The notes under the pieces are model-generated. The model searched no databases and was not told where the DNA came from. It saw only the letters and a program-made list of their open reading frames with translations. From Anaerolineales bacterium UBA832 (GTDB lineage: Bacteria; Chloroflexota; Anaerolineae; Anaerolineales; UBA11657), in NCBI GenBank assembly GCA_002296125.1, contig DBHI01000138.1, positions 1 to 12,674 of the forward strand: a DNA stretch of 12,674 bases, written 5' to 3'. How positions within the stretch are numbered: position 1 is the stretch's first letter; each line of letters starts with the position of its first letter. A program made the position numbers and the translations under genes. This document shows, one piece after another, positions 1 to 6,864 of the stretch.

Positions 1-174
1 TGGTGTTGACTTTCTAGAACCTTTAAATCCTTTTTGTCCTGCTGATGACCAAGATATTACATTACCTTGAGTATCAGCAATAGAAACTATAGTATTGTTA
101 AATGTTGCATATATGTACACATTACCACGCTGAACCACTTTCTTTTCTCGCTTACGTTTTGATTTATTAACCAT
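1..174 (-). CDS. rpsK: 30S ribosomal protein S11, N-terminal part (cut by window edge)
   Basis: Only the first 58 codons are present; the frame is still open at base 1. The visible protein begins MVNKSKRKREKKVVQRGNVY and continues with the S11 core containing FNNTIVSIAD and a GQKGFKGSRKSTP stretch, which is diagnostic of the family (usual length about 120 to 130 residues). S11 sits on the platform of the 30S subunit, near the mRNA exit and E site, and contacts 16S rRNA. It follows rpsM after 21 bases. A purine-rich GAAGAGAGAA lies upstream of its ATG as a loose ribosome-binding site. Truncation is an effect of the window, not of the gene. Confidence 0.95.
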   Translation of the reverse strand, partial: MVNKSKRKREKKVVQRGNVYIYATFNNTIVSIADTQGNVISWSSAGQKGFKGSRKSTP

Positions 175-195
175 AAAATTCTCTCTTCAATTATT

Positions 196-585
196 CTATT
201 TCTTTCTTGCTCCACGTCTGCGTCCACGTCCGGCTACAGTCTTTTTAGCACCCTTAGAAGTCCTAGCATTTGTACGTGTACGTTGACCTCGAACTGGCAA
301 ATGCATCCTATGTCTTCTACCACGGTAAGAACCTATTTCACCTAATCTTTTAATATTTAACTGTACTTTCCTACGCAAATCTCCCTCTACCACCAAATCA
401 TTCGAAATCCGATCTCTAATAGCAACAATGTCGTCTTCAGTAAGATCACTCACCTTAGTAGACCTATCAACTCCTACGTTATCCAAAACAGATTGTGCAG
501 TTGATTTTCCAATACCATAAATATAGGTAAGCGCAATTTCTATCCGCTTTGTTTTTGGTAAATCTACTCCTTCGATTCTTGCCAT
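196..585 (-). CDS. rpsM: 30S ribosomal protein S13
   Basis: A 129-residue protein of normal S13 length. It begins MARIEGVDLPKTKRIEIALT, has the helix-hairpin-helix-like YGIGKSTAQSVL near residue 23, and ends with the conserved YRGRRHRMHLPVRGQRTRTN block and a very basic tail (GRGRRRGARKK). S13 lies in the head of the 30S subunit, where it contacts 16S rRNA, the P-site tRNA and the L5 bridge of the large subunit. The start ATG is preceded by GGAG at a suitable distance. The gene lies 32 bases after rpmJ and 21 before rpsK, the usual alpha-operon order. Nothing is missing or unusual. Confidence 0.97.
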   Translation of the reverse strand: MARIEGVDLPKTKRIEIALTYIYGIGKSTAQSVLDNVGVDRSTKVSDLTEDDIVAIRDRISNDLVVEGDLRRKVQLNIKRLGEIGSYRGRRHRMHLPVRGQRTRTNARTSKGAKKTVAGRGRRRGARKK

Positions 586-617
586 ATCAAATAGTCTCCA
601 TATATTTTACAAATACA

Positions 618-731
618 TTATCCTTGACGCTGTTTATGTCTTTTATTTTCACATATTACATAAACACGACCACGTCTACGAACTATCTTACATTTTGGAC
701 AACGCTTTTTTACTGAAGCAGATACTTTCAT
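618..731 (-). CDS. rpmJ: 50S ribosomal protein L36, zinc-binding form
   Basis: A short 37-residue gene, easily missed by length filters. The protein reads MKVSASVKKR followed by CPKC (Cys11, Cys14), a basic segment, and Cys27 and His32, the four zinc ligands of the C-plus form of L36. It ends KRHKQRQG as in the family. L36 binds 23S rRNA near the base of the L7/L12 stalk region. Its ATG overlaps the TGA of map in a 4-base ATGA, so translation is probably coupled; a GGTGG inside the end of map can serve as ribosome-binding site. The gene lies directly after map with no room for infA. Confidence 0.96.
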   Translation of the reverse strand: MKVSASVKKRCPKCKIVRRRGRVYVICENKRHKQRQG

Positions 732-1516
732 ATTTCTACACCACCATTAGAGTCCAGTTTAGTTAAAATGTCAGGATAATTATCAGTCACTGCTATTGTG
801 TGTTCAAAATGTGCTGTTAAGCCACCATCCTTAGCAACAACAGTCCATTGATCACTCATTAATAAGGTATCATAACTACCAGTAAACACCATCGGTTCCA
901 AAGCAATAGTCATACCTGTCTTTAACATTGGACCACTATTAGCAGTACCATGATTTAATATCTGAGGATCCTCATGTAAATCCCTACCTATTCCATGACT
1001 AGTATGATGCCGTATAACATTATATCCTTTATTCTCAACTGTTTTTTGCATAGCTTCTGCAACATCCCCAGTACGATTACCTGAAATTGCTGACTTAATT
1101 GATACATCCAATGCGTTTTTCGTAACATCCAACAAATGTTTAGCATCATCACTAATGTCACCAACAGGATAAGTCCATGCACTATCTGCCATCCAACCCT
1201 CATACAATGCACCGCAATCAATAGTCAAAATATCACCTTCATCCAACATACGATCATTAGGGACTCCATGCACAATCTCTGAATTCACTGACATACAAGT
1301 AGAACCAGGAAATGGTACATGACCCTTTGTAGGTTGATAGCCCTTAAATGGTGATACAGCGCCTAACTTTGACAATTGTTTTTCAGCCAATTCATCTAAC
1401 TCCTTCGTAGTGACACCTGGCTTCAATACATTTTCCAACTCGCCCAATACAGTAGCAACAATATGACCTGCCTTACGCATAAATTCAATCTCTCTCTCTG
1501 ACTTCACAATGATCAT
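728..1516 (-). CDS. map: Methionine aminopeptidase, type I
   Basis: A 262-residue cytosolic metalloprotease that removes the initiator methionine from new proteins. The five expected metal ligands can be placed: Asp100 (TIDCG), Asp111 (MADSAWTY), His174 (SHGIGR), Glu207 (ALEPM) and Glu238 (HFEHT), each offset by three from my recollection of the E. coli enzyme (97, 108, 171, 204, 235). His83 (IVHG) and His181 fit the substrate-site histidines. Length and lack of an N-terminal extension fit type Ia. The ATG overlaps the TGA of adk (ATGA), with GAGGT as ribosome-binding site. The residue before His174 is serine where glycine is usual. Position after secY and adk is standard. Confidence 0.97.
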   Translation of the reverse strand: MIIVKSEREIEFMRKAGHIVATVLGELENVLKPGVTTKELDELAEKQLSKLGAVSPFKGYQPTKGHVPFPGSTCMSVNSEIVHGVPNDRMLDEGDILTIDCGALYEGWMADSAWTYPVGDISDDAKHLLDVTKNALDVSIKSAISGNRTGDVAEAMQKTVENKGYNVIRHHTSHGIGRDLHEDPQILNHGTANSGPMLKTGMTIALEPMVFTGSYDTLLMSDQWTVVAKDGGLTAHFEHTIAVTDNYPDILTKLDSNGGVEI

Positions 1517-2148
1517 AGAAGTACCTCACCACTAAGGCACTTAACCAAGTTTTCAGTCACATCATCCACGTCTGCATTACCATCTATAACAGATAGAATT
1601 CCCCGCTGCTTATAATACTCAATTATTGGAACAGTAGTTTCACAATAATCGCTTAATCGCTTCTCAACTGTCTCACGTATATCATCTGCTCTTTGCTCAA
1701 CCTTAACACCAACTGGAGGAGGATCATAAATAACATGATATATCCTACCTGTTTTCATATCAGTTCTACGTCCGGTAAGTCTATCTATAACAACTTCATT
1801 CTGAACTTCAATAGATAAAGCAACACTAACCTTAGCTCCATTATCTCTTAAAAAATCATCCAAAGCTTGCGCCTGAACAACATTCCTTGGAAAACCGTCA
1901 AAAATAGCACCCCTATCAAAACCCAAATCAATTAATCTATCTTTAACTATCTCGATAGTTAACTCATCAGAAACAAGTATACCATTGTCCAATAATTTCT
2001 TTACTTTCACACCTAACTCAGTCCGATTATTAATATTTTCCCTAAAAATATCACCAGTCGAAAGATGAATCAAACCCATCTCCTCTGTCAGACGTTTAGC
2101 CTGTGTACCCTTACCCGCTCCAGGCGGGCCGATAATTACAATAAACAT
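1513..2148 (-). CDS. adk: Adenylate kinase, shortened zinc-free LID
   Basis: Converts ATP plus AMP to two ADP in the cytosol. From the ATG at 2148 it has 211 residues: P-loop GPPGAGKGT at 7-15, the AMP-site LSTGDIFR at 29-36, DGFPR at 84-88, and catalytic arginines around 123, 128, 153 and 164. The LID (about 123-156) keeps GRIYHVIYDPPP but has no zinc cysteines and is about seven residues shorter than the E. coli form as I recall it. An in-frame TTG at 2154 would add two residues; ATG gives the family-typical MFIVIIGPPG start and is preferred, although the only upstream SD-like GGTAAG lies closer to ideal spacing for TTG. The gene starts 10 bases after secY and overlaps map by 4. Confidence 0.95.
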   Translation of the reverse strand: MFIVIIGPPGAGKGTQAKRLTEEMGLIHLSTGDIFRENINNRTELGVKVKKLLDNGILVSDELTIEIVKDRLIDLGFDRGAIFDGFPRNVVQAQALDDFLRDNGAKVSVALSIEVQNEVVIDRLTGRRTDMKTGRIYHVIYDPPPVGVKVEQRADDIRETVEKRLSDYCETTVPIIEYYKQRGILSVIDGNADVDDVTENLVKCLSGEVLL

Positions 2149-2158
2149 AAGCAATTTA

Positions 2159-3499
2159 TCAACTTACCAATAATGATTCGTCATAACCTCGCAATTTCAA
2201 TTCAGTTTCTAAACCAAAAAATGTTTCTTTAACAACACCAACAACAATCAATAACCCAGATCCAATAGCAAAAAATGCATTGCTACCAGCAACCACTCCC
2301 ACTAACATGACACCAAGCAAAAGTGGTAACACAGCAACAGTACCAAGTAGAGTAGCACCTGGCAATGTGATTCTACGTAAAACCTTGTTCAAATATCTCT
2401 GAGTTTGTGCACCTTGAGTAACACCAGGAACCTGTGCACCTACTCTTTTCAAATTTTCCCCATAATTCTGTTGTTGAAACAAAACATCTGTATAGAAAAA
2501 AGCAAACAAAACTACCATAAAAAAGTAAATAATAATATAACCCCAGTTCTGTTGATTAGCAAAAAGATCCTGCATACCTAATGCAAAATTACGTACCCAT
2601 TCTCTCTGACTTTGAGTAAACAATTGTGCAATTATTGCAGGAAAACTCAAAATTGCACTAGCAAAGATAATAGGTATCATACCTGCCATATTGACTAACA
2701 ATGGCAAAGACCCACGAACAGGCATTGACTGTCTCCTACCAATACGACGTCCAGGATACATGACTGGTACATTTCTCCTTCCCTGCGTAACTACAACAAT
2801 TGCAAACACAGTAATTGCTACTAACATCAAGAATAAACCTAATCCCACATACCTACTCTGTTCATCAGACCATAATTGCCCAACACTACTAGGCAAACTA
2901 CTTACAATACCACTAAATATTATAAGAGATAAACCTTGATTTCTAATACCATACTCCGATATCAACTCACCTAGCCATATGGCAAACATAGTACCAGCTG
3001 TCATAGTAATAAGAGTAGTAATAGTAGGCATCAAGTTATCACCTGAAAACCCAAAGTTTGGTAATATCTGCAAACCTGATGACTGAAACAATCTGATCTG
3101 CCCAATAGCATTTAATGATGCCATAGGAACAACAAGATAATAAGTCCATCGCTCCATAAATTGCTTGCCTTCTCTAGGGTCATCTTCCATTCTTTGTTTC
3201 AGAGCTGGAATAATTGGTACTAATAATTGCAATATTATTTGAGCGGTAATGTATGGATACACACCCATCGCAAGAACAGAAAAGTTTGACACAGTACCAC
3301 CTGATAACAAATCAAACAAACTAAGCAGATTGCCTGCGCCAGTTGATGACTGCAGTATCTGTGCTATTGCTTCGCGATCTACCCCAGGTACTGGAACATG
3401 AGCAGCAAGTCTATACAAAACTAGCAATGCAGCGGTAATCAACAACCTATCACGCAAATCCTTGGCTGTCCACAATCTTTTTAATGCTGCTGCTTTCAT
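2159..3499 (-). CDS. secY: Preprotein translocase subunit SecY
   Basis: The 446-residue pore subunit of the SecYEG channel in the inner (cytoplasmic) membrane, which exports unfolded proteins and inserts membrane proteins. About ten hydrophobic segments can be placed (roughly 19-35, 72-96, 118-137, 157-177, 187-206, 219-238, 267-290, 317-340, 380-401, 402-424). The plug region is near 57-72, and the conserved GELISEYGIRNQGLSLIIFSGI motif spans 177-198. The large cytosolic loop with FYTDVLFQQQNYGENLKRVG lies at 335-354. ATG is preceded by TAGGAGT about nine bases upstream. The gene sits after rplO, as in nearly all bacteria, linking ribosome supply to translocon supply. Confidence 0.97.
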   Translation of the reverse strand: MKAAALKRLWTAKDLRDRLLITAALLVLYRLAAHVPVPGVDREAIAQILQSSTGAGNLLSLFDLLSGGTVSNFSVLAMGVYPYITAQIILQLLVPIIPALKQRMEDDPREGKQFMERWTYYLVVPMASLNAIGQIRLFQSSGLQILPNFGFSGDNLMPTITTLITMTAGTMFAIWLGELISEYGIRNQGLSLIIFSGIVSSLPSSVGQLWSDEQSRYVGLGLFLMLVAITVFAIVVVTQGRRNVPVMYPGRRIGRRQSMPVRGSLPLLVNMAGMIPIIFASAILSFPAIIAQLFTQSQREWVRNFALGMQDLFANQQNWGYIIIYFFMVVLFAFFYTDVLFQQQNYGENLKRVGAQVPGVTQGAQTQRYLNKVLRRITLPGATLLGTVAVLPLLLGVMLVGVVAGSNAFFAIGSGLLIVVGVVKETFFGLETELKLRGYDESLLVS

Positions 3500-3518
3500 T
3501 TACAATTACTCCTAAATA

Positions 3519-3980
3519 TTAATTGTCACTGTCTAAAATATCTACTGATCCACCAGCAGTCTCAATTTTATTAACAGCACTACGTGAAAATCTGTGAGCC
3601 TTAATAGATAGAGACTTACTTAGTTCACCACGACCCAATATAACTACTGGCTTATCATTTGCATCCTTCATAAATCCATTTTGAGCTAGTATACTTGGGT
3701 CAATTACATCACCTTCACTAAATTTCTGATCTATATCATCCAAATTTATTGCAAGATATTCCACACGATTAAAGTTACGAAAACCCCTTTTAAAAGGCAA
3801 CTTCCTTACAAAAGGTAAATTACCACCCTCTCTATACAGTTGTCCACCTGATCCCGATCTAGACCCAGCACCTTTAGTTCCCCTACCAGCAGTCTTACCT
3901 TGACCAGCAGATATACCTCTACCAACTCTTTTATTAGCTCTACGAGCACCTTTATCTGAAGTTAAATTATGTAATTTCAT
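3519..3980 (-). CDS. rplO: 50S ribosomal protein L15
   Basis: A 153-residue protein starting MKLHNLTSDKGARRANKRVG, the standard L15 opening. The glycine- and arginine-rich N-terminal extension (GRGISAGQGKTAGRGTKG, about 22-39) threads into 23S rRNA, followed by a globular domain with LPFVRKLPFKRGF and NRVEYLAIN. A longer frame opens at a TTG (4001) that would add seven non-conserved residues and overlap rpmD; the ATG at 3980 has AAAGGTGA seven bases upstream and is chosen. L15 is a late assembly protein of the 50S subunit. The segment SGSGGQLYREGGNLPFVRKL resembles the version I associate with Chloroflexota, a weak hint only. Confidence 0.96.
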   Translation of the reverse strand: MKLHNLTSDKGARRANKRVGRGISAGQGKTAGRGTKGAGSRSGSGGQLYREGGNLPFVRKLPFKRGFRNFNRVEYLAINLDDIDQKFSEGDVIDPSILAQNGFMKDANDKPVVILGRGELSKSLSIKAHRFSRSAVNKIETAGGSVDILDSDN

Positions 3981-3987
3981 TATATTG

Positions 3988-3995
3988 TCACCTTT
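3988..3995 (-). promoter_or_regulatory. Ribosome-binding site deciding the rplO start
   Basis: Reads AAAGGTGA on the coding strand, with seven bases between GGTGA and the ATG at 3980. It lies just after and touches the rpmD stop codon. It supports ATG rather than the upstream TTG at 4001. Confidence 0.75.
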
Positions 3996-4192
3996 CAGCA
4001 ATCCGCCACATCAACTAAATGAGATACCAGATCCAACATACCACGTAATTCCGGAGAATCAACATGCTCTACCGTTTGATTCAAACGACGAAGTCCTAGT
4101 GCTCTTACTGTACCCTTATGTCGTTTACTATAACCTAATGGACTTTTCACTAAAGTAATCGACAATCGTTGTTGATCAGTTTTACTAACCAT
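3995..4192 (-). CDS. rpmD: 50S ribosomal protein L30
   Basis: A 65-residue protein of normal bacterial L30 length beginning MVSKTDQQRLSITLVKSPLG, then the conserved KRHKGTVRALGLRRLNQTVEH and a C-terminal LRGMLDLVSHLV. The frame is open further upstream to 4258, but those residues come from the rpsE overlap and are not L30-like. ATG at 4192 has AGGAG five bases upstream. The gene overlaps the end of rpsE by 8 bases, so coupled translation is likely. L30 is a small 23S rRNA-binding protein of the 50S subunit; many lineages lack it, so its retention is a small taxonomic clue. Confidence 0.95.
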   Translation of the reverse strand: MVSKTDQQRLSITLVKSPLGYSKRHKGTVRALGLRRLNQTVEHVDSPELRGMLDLVSHLVDVADC

Positions 4193-4727
4193 TATTTCTC
4201 CTAGTCCAAAATGGCTGCAATTCATCAGGTTTCTTACCCCTAATTTTAGCTTGCTCAACAGGGTCTAACATTTCGATCAACCCAGCCATTGTAGCCTGCA
4301 CAACGTTTAATACATTTGCACTACCCTGAGATTTTGTCAGTATATCCTTAATACCAGCACACTCAATTACTGCCCTAACTCCACCACCTGCTATCACTCC
4401 TGTACCAGGTGATGCTGGCTTCAACAAAACTCTAGCACCACTAACCTCACCAACATTCTCGTGGGGAATTGTACTACCAATTATAGGTATTTTTCTCATG
4501 TTTTTCCTTGCTCGTTCTGCAGACTTCCTAAGAGCATCAGGAACACTCTCTGCTCTACCAACACCTATACCAACAGTACCCCTATTGTCTCCGACTACCA
4601 TTACTGTGCGAAAACCAAATCTCCTTCCTCCCTTCACAACCTTAGCAACTCTATTAATATCAACCACCCTTTCATCAAGCTCGTCACGATCATCATTTGT
4701 TGGAAGTGAATGTTCTGGTCTTGCCAT
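4185..4727 (-). CDS. rpsE: 30S ribosomal protein S5
   Basis: A 180-residue protein with the two S5 domains: the double-stranded-RNA-binding-like N-terminal part (DINRVAKVVKGGRRFGFRTV near 23-42, then GDNRGTVGIGVGRAESVPDA) and the C-terminal domain (PIIGSTIPHENVGEVSGARV, LLKPASPGTGVIAGGGVRAV, DILTKSQGS). S5 lines the mRNA entry channel with S3 and S4 and affects decoding accuracy. The ATG has AGGAG seven bases upstream, which contains part of the TAG stop of rplR. Gap to rplR is 9 bases; it overlaps rpmD by 8. No unusual features. Confidence 0.97.
   Translation of the reverse strand: MARPEHSLPTNDDRDELDERVVDINRVAKVVKGGRRFGFRTVMVVGDNRGTVGIGVGRAESVPDALRKSAERARKNMRKIPIIGSTIPHENVGEVSGARVLLKPASPGTGVIAGGGVRAVIECAGIKDILTKSQGSANVLNVVQATMAGLIEMLDPVEQAKIRGKKPDELQPFWTRRNNG
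4198..4202 (-). promoter_or_regulatory. Ribosome-binding site deciding the rpmD start
   Basis: AGGAG on the coding strand, five bases before the ATG at 4192 and lying within the last codons of rpsE. It supports the 65-residue L30 rather than the longer frame from 4258. Confidence 0.75.
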
Positions 4728-4736
4728 AATTATCTC

Positions 4737-5102
4737 CTAAAACTGTAAACCTGCTTCTCTTGCTGCGTCAGCTAAAGCTCTGACTCTTCCATGATATTTA
4801 TACCCACCTCGATCAAATACTACTTTAGTTATACCCTGTTCTTGAGCTCTAGAAGCTACTATTGCACCCACACTTTTAGCCTGCTCAATTTTTGTAAGTT
4901 TGTCATACTTACTACCCATTTCTGACTCAAGTGTAGAAGCATAAGCAATTGTATTACCAATTTCATCATCTATAAGTTGAGCAACAATATGTTTAGAACT
5001 ACGAAATACATTTAACCTAGGACAAGAAGCCGTACCAAAAATCTTTTTACGAACACGTCTATGTCTTCTTTTACGCTCAGTTGATCTAGTTTTCATTGCC
5101 AT
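4737..5102 (-). CDS. rplR: 50S ribosomal protein L18
   Basis: A 121-residue protein with a basic N-terminus (MAMKTRSTERKRRHRRVRKK), the 5S-rRNA-binding core CPRLNVFRSSKHIVAQLIDD, and the conserved C-terminal VVFDRGGYKYHGRVRALADA ending in GLQF. With L5 it ties 5S rRNA to the central protuberance of the 50S subunit. The chosen ATG lies one base after the rplF stop; a second in-frame ATG two codons on is also possible. AAGGT near the end of rplF serves as ribosome-binding site. The TAG stop merges with the AGGAG of rpsE. Confidence 0.96.
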   Translation of the reverse strand: MAMKTRSTERKRRHRRVRKKIFGTASCPRLNVFRSSKHIVAQLIDDEIGNTIAYASTLESEMGSKYDKLTKIEQAKSVGAIVASRAQEQGITKVVFDRGGYKYHGRVRALADAAREAGLQF

Positions 5103-5103
5103 C

Positions 5104-5646
5104 TTATTCTACCTTACCTGCCTTACCAGCTTTGCGCCTAACATATTCATCTTTATATCTAATACCTTTACCTTTATATGGCTCAGGAGGTCTCCAAGAT
5201 CGTACATTTGCAGCAATCTGACCTACTAGTTGTTTATTAACACCTTTAATCATTATCTCAGTATTACTTTCCACTTCGAATTGAATATCTTCCGGAGCCT
5301 CTACTGTAACTGGATGTGAATAACCTAAATTTAACACCAAATCCTTTCCTTTTAACTCAGCTCTATAACCAACCCCTTCTATACGCAATTCCTTACTCCA
5401 ACCATTAGTAACACCTAACACCATGTTATTAATTAACATTCTCACAGTTCCATGCAAGGAACGAGATTCTGGATCATCTGAATTTCTCTCAACCATAATA
5501 ACATTATCTTCTTTTCTAACATCTATCCCACTAACAATATCCTGAGTCAATTCTCCCTTCGGACCAACAACCTTTACAGACGACTGTTCAATCTGTACAT
5601 CTACCTTTGGAGGAATAGCTATAGGCTCTTTACCAATACGTGACAT
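5104..5646 (-). CDS. rplF: 50S ribosomal protein L6
   Basis: A 180-residue protein of standard length. It starts MSRIGKEPIAIPPKVDVQIE, carries the duplicated L6 fold, and ends with the signature NKQLVGQIAANVRSWRPPEP, YKGKGIRY and RRKAGKAGKVE. L6 binds 23S rRNA next to the sarcin-ricin loop and the GTPase-associated region. It starts 13 bases after rpsH; TGAGGT, which includes the rpsH stop codon, lies about ten bases before the ATG. It ends one base before rplR. Nothing unusual. Confidence 0.97.
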   Translation of the reverse strand: MSRIGKEPIAIPPKVDVQIEQSSVKVVGPKGELTQDIVSGIDVRKEDNVIMVERNSDDPESRSLHGTVRMLINNMVLGVTNGWSKELRIEGVGYRAELKGKDLVLNLGYSHPVTVEAPEDIQFEVESNTEIMIKGVNKQLVGQIAANVRSWRPPEPYKGKGIRYKDEYVRRKAGKAGKVE

Positions 5647-5659
5647 TATATTTTAAACC

Positions 5660-6070
5660 TCACCAAACATGACATAATACTTCTCCACCGACACCAAGTC
5701 GACGGGCTTTCTTACCAGTCATTACACCTTTTGGTGTTGACATAATTGCAATACCTATTCCAGACAAAACCCTAGGAATGGTACGTCTACCTGCGTACAC
5801 TCTAAGACCAGGTTTGCTAATACGCTTTATTCCATTTATAACTGGTTTTCGTTCAAATCGTTCACCAACATAACGCATCTTAATTTCAATATAACTTTTT
5901 GTTTCACCTTCATTAACAATACTAAAATCATCGATAAAACCTTCATCCTTTAATATAGTAGCTATTGAAACCTTCATTTTAGAATTCGGCATACTAGTAG
6001 CAGTATTACCCGCAAGCAACGCTGTGCGAATTCTATTCAACATATCACCAATTGGATCACTAATCGTCAT
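5660..6070 (-). CDS. rpsH: 30S ribosomal protein S8
   Basis: A 136-residue protein starting MTISDPIGDMLNRIRTALLA, with the central VINGIKRISKPGLRVYAG and the C-terminal motifs IPRVLSGIGIAIMSTPKGVM and GGEVLCHVW that identify S8. It is a primary binder of 16S rRNA helix 21. In E. coli S8 represses the spc operon by binding mRNA near rplE; no matching structure was recognised here by eye. The start has only a weak GGGA upstream. It follows rpsZ after 16 bases and precedes rplF by 13. Confidence 0.97.
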   Translation of the reverse strand: MTISDPIGDMLNRIRTALLAGNTATSMPNSKMKVSIATILKDEGFIDDFSIVNEGETKSYIEIKMRYVGERFERKPVINGIKRISKPGLRVYAGRRTIPRVLSGIGIAIMSTPKGVMTGKKARRLGVGGEVLCHVW

Positions 6071-6086
6071 AATAATAATTTCCCAT

Positions 6087-6269
6087 TTACCAAGAACTTT
6101 TCACTACACCAGGAATTTGCCCCTTCAAAGCTAATTCCCTAAAGCAAATGCGACACAAACCAAACCTTCTCATATATGCCCTAGGTCTACCACATGAACT
6201 ACATCTATTCCGAACACGTGTCGCGTATTTTCTTCTCTTCTCTCTAATAATTATTGATTTTTTTGCCAT
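6087..6269 (-). CDS. rpsZ: 30S ribosomal protein S14, zinc-binding type Z
   Basis: A 60-residue protein, the short form of S14 (long forms are about 100). Four cysteines, Cys23, Cys26, Cys39 and Cys42 (CSSC and CRIC), form the zinc ribbon of the C-plus type. The conserved GRPRAYMRRFGLCR and C-terminal GQIPGVVKSSW complete the family signature. S14 sits in the 30S head near the decoding side. The ATG is preceded by AAGGTG, which contains the last codons of rplE; the gap to rplE is 7 bases. A zinc-free paralogue might exist elsewhere, as in some bacteria. It may be listed as rpsN in other annotations. Confidence 0.96.
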   Translation of the reverse strand: MAKKSIIIREKRRKYATRVRNRCSSCGRPRAYMRRFGLCRICFRELALKGQIPGVVKSSW

Positions 6270-6276
6270 ATTTTAT

Positions 6277-6828
6277 TTACACCTTTGCACTATCCTGAAA
6301 AGGCATCCCTAACATTGTTAACAAACTCAAGCCTTGTATATCATCAGGAGCTGTAGTCACAATAGTAATTTCTAATCCTCTCATTTTGTCAATCTTGTCA
6401 TAATCTATTTCAGGAAATGCTAATTGATCCCTCATACCCAATGTAAAATTACCTCTTCCATCAAACCCTCGCGCTGGCAATCCTCTAAAATCGCGTACAC
6501 GAGGTAAAGTAATATTCATAAGTCTATCTAGAAATGACCACATACGTTCCCCCCTCAATGTAACCTTTGCTCCAACAGGAACTCCTTCTCTTAATTTAAA
6601 GTTTGCAATACTCATTCGTGCTTTTGTAACTACGGGCTGCTGACCAGAAATCGTTGCTAAGTCAGAAACTGCTGCTTCCAATGCCTTATTATTAGTCAGT
6701 GCTTCTCCAAGCCCAACGTTCAACACAATTTTGCTAATCTGAGGAACTTGCATAGTGTTCTTCAAACTATACTCCTTCATAAGAGCAGGTGCCACTTCTT
6801 GACGATAATGTTCTTTCAAGATATTCAT
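6277..6828 (-). CDS. rplE: 50S ribosomal protein L5
   Basis: A 183-residue protein of normal length. Family motifs are VPQISKIVLNVGLGEA (about 28-43), SGQQPVVTKARMSIANFKLR, EGVPVGAKVTLRGERMWSFL, LPRVRDFRGLPARGFDGRGN and the C-terminal LEITIVTTAPDD with GMPF. L5 binds 5S rRNA with L18 and contacts the P-site tRNA and S13. The gene starts 36 bases after rplX, a longer gap than most here, with GGTGA nine bases before the ATG. In E. coli this region is where S8 represses the spc operon. Confidence 0.97.
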   Translation of the reverse strand: MNILKEHYRQEVAPALMKEYSLKNTMQVPQISKIVLNVGLGEALTNNKALEAAVSDLATISGQQPVVTKARMSIANFKLREGVPVGAKVTLRGERMWSFLDRLMNITLPRVRDFRGLPARGFDGRGNFTLGMRDQLAFPEIDYDKIDKMRGLEITIVTTAPDDIQGLSLLTMLGMPFQDSAKV

Positions 6829-6864
6829 ATATCTATTTCACCATAAATGTAACAATACTAATAC

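Noticed and set aside
988..1221. Minus-strand open frame of 77 codons
   Set aside because: It lies wholly inside map in another frame; map has all its active-site residues and the shadow protein has no recognisable motif.
2691..2939. Plus-strand open frame of 82 codons opposite secY
   Set aside because: Antisense to conserved SecY membrane segments, no ribosome-binding site or family resemblance.
4193..4258. N-terminal extension of L30 to 4258
   Set aside because: The added residues are encoded inside rpsE and do not resemble L30; AGGAG precedes the internal ATG at 4192.
4461..4740. Two plus-strand open frames opposite rpsE
   Set aside because: Both are antisense shadows of the conserved S5 sequence in different frames, with low-complexity Ser/Thr/Pro-rich translations.
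6833..6844. Three-codon open frame (ATG GTG AAA TAG) in the rplX-rplE gap
   Set aside because: It simply contains the GGTGA ribosome-binding site of rplE; no separate evidence for translation.
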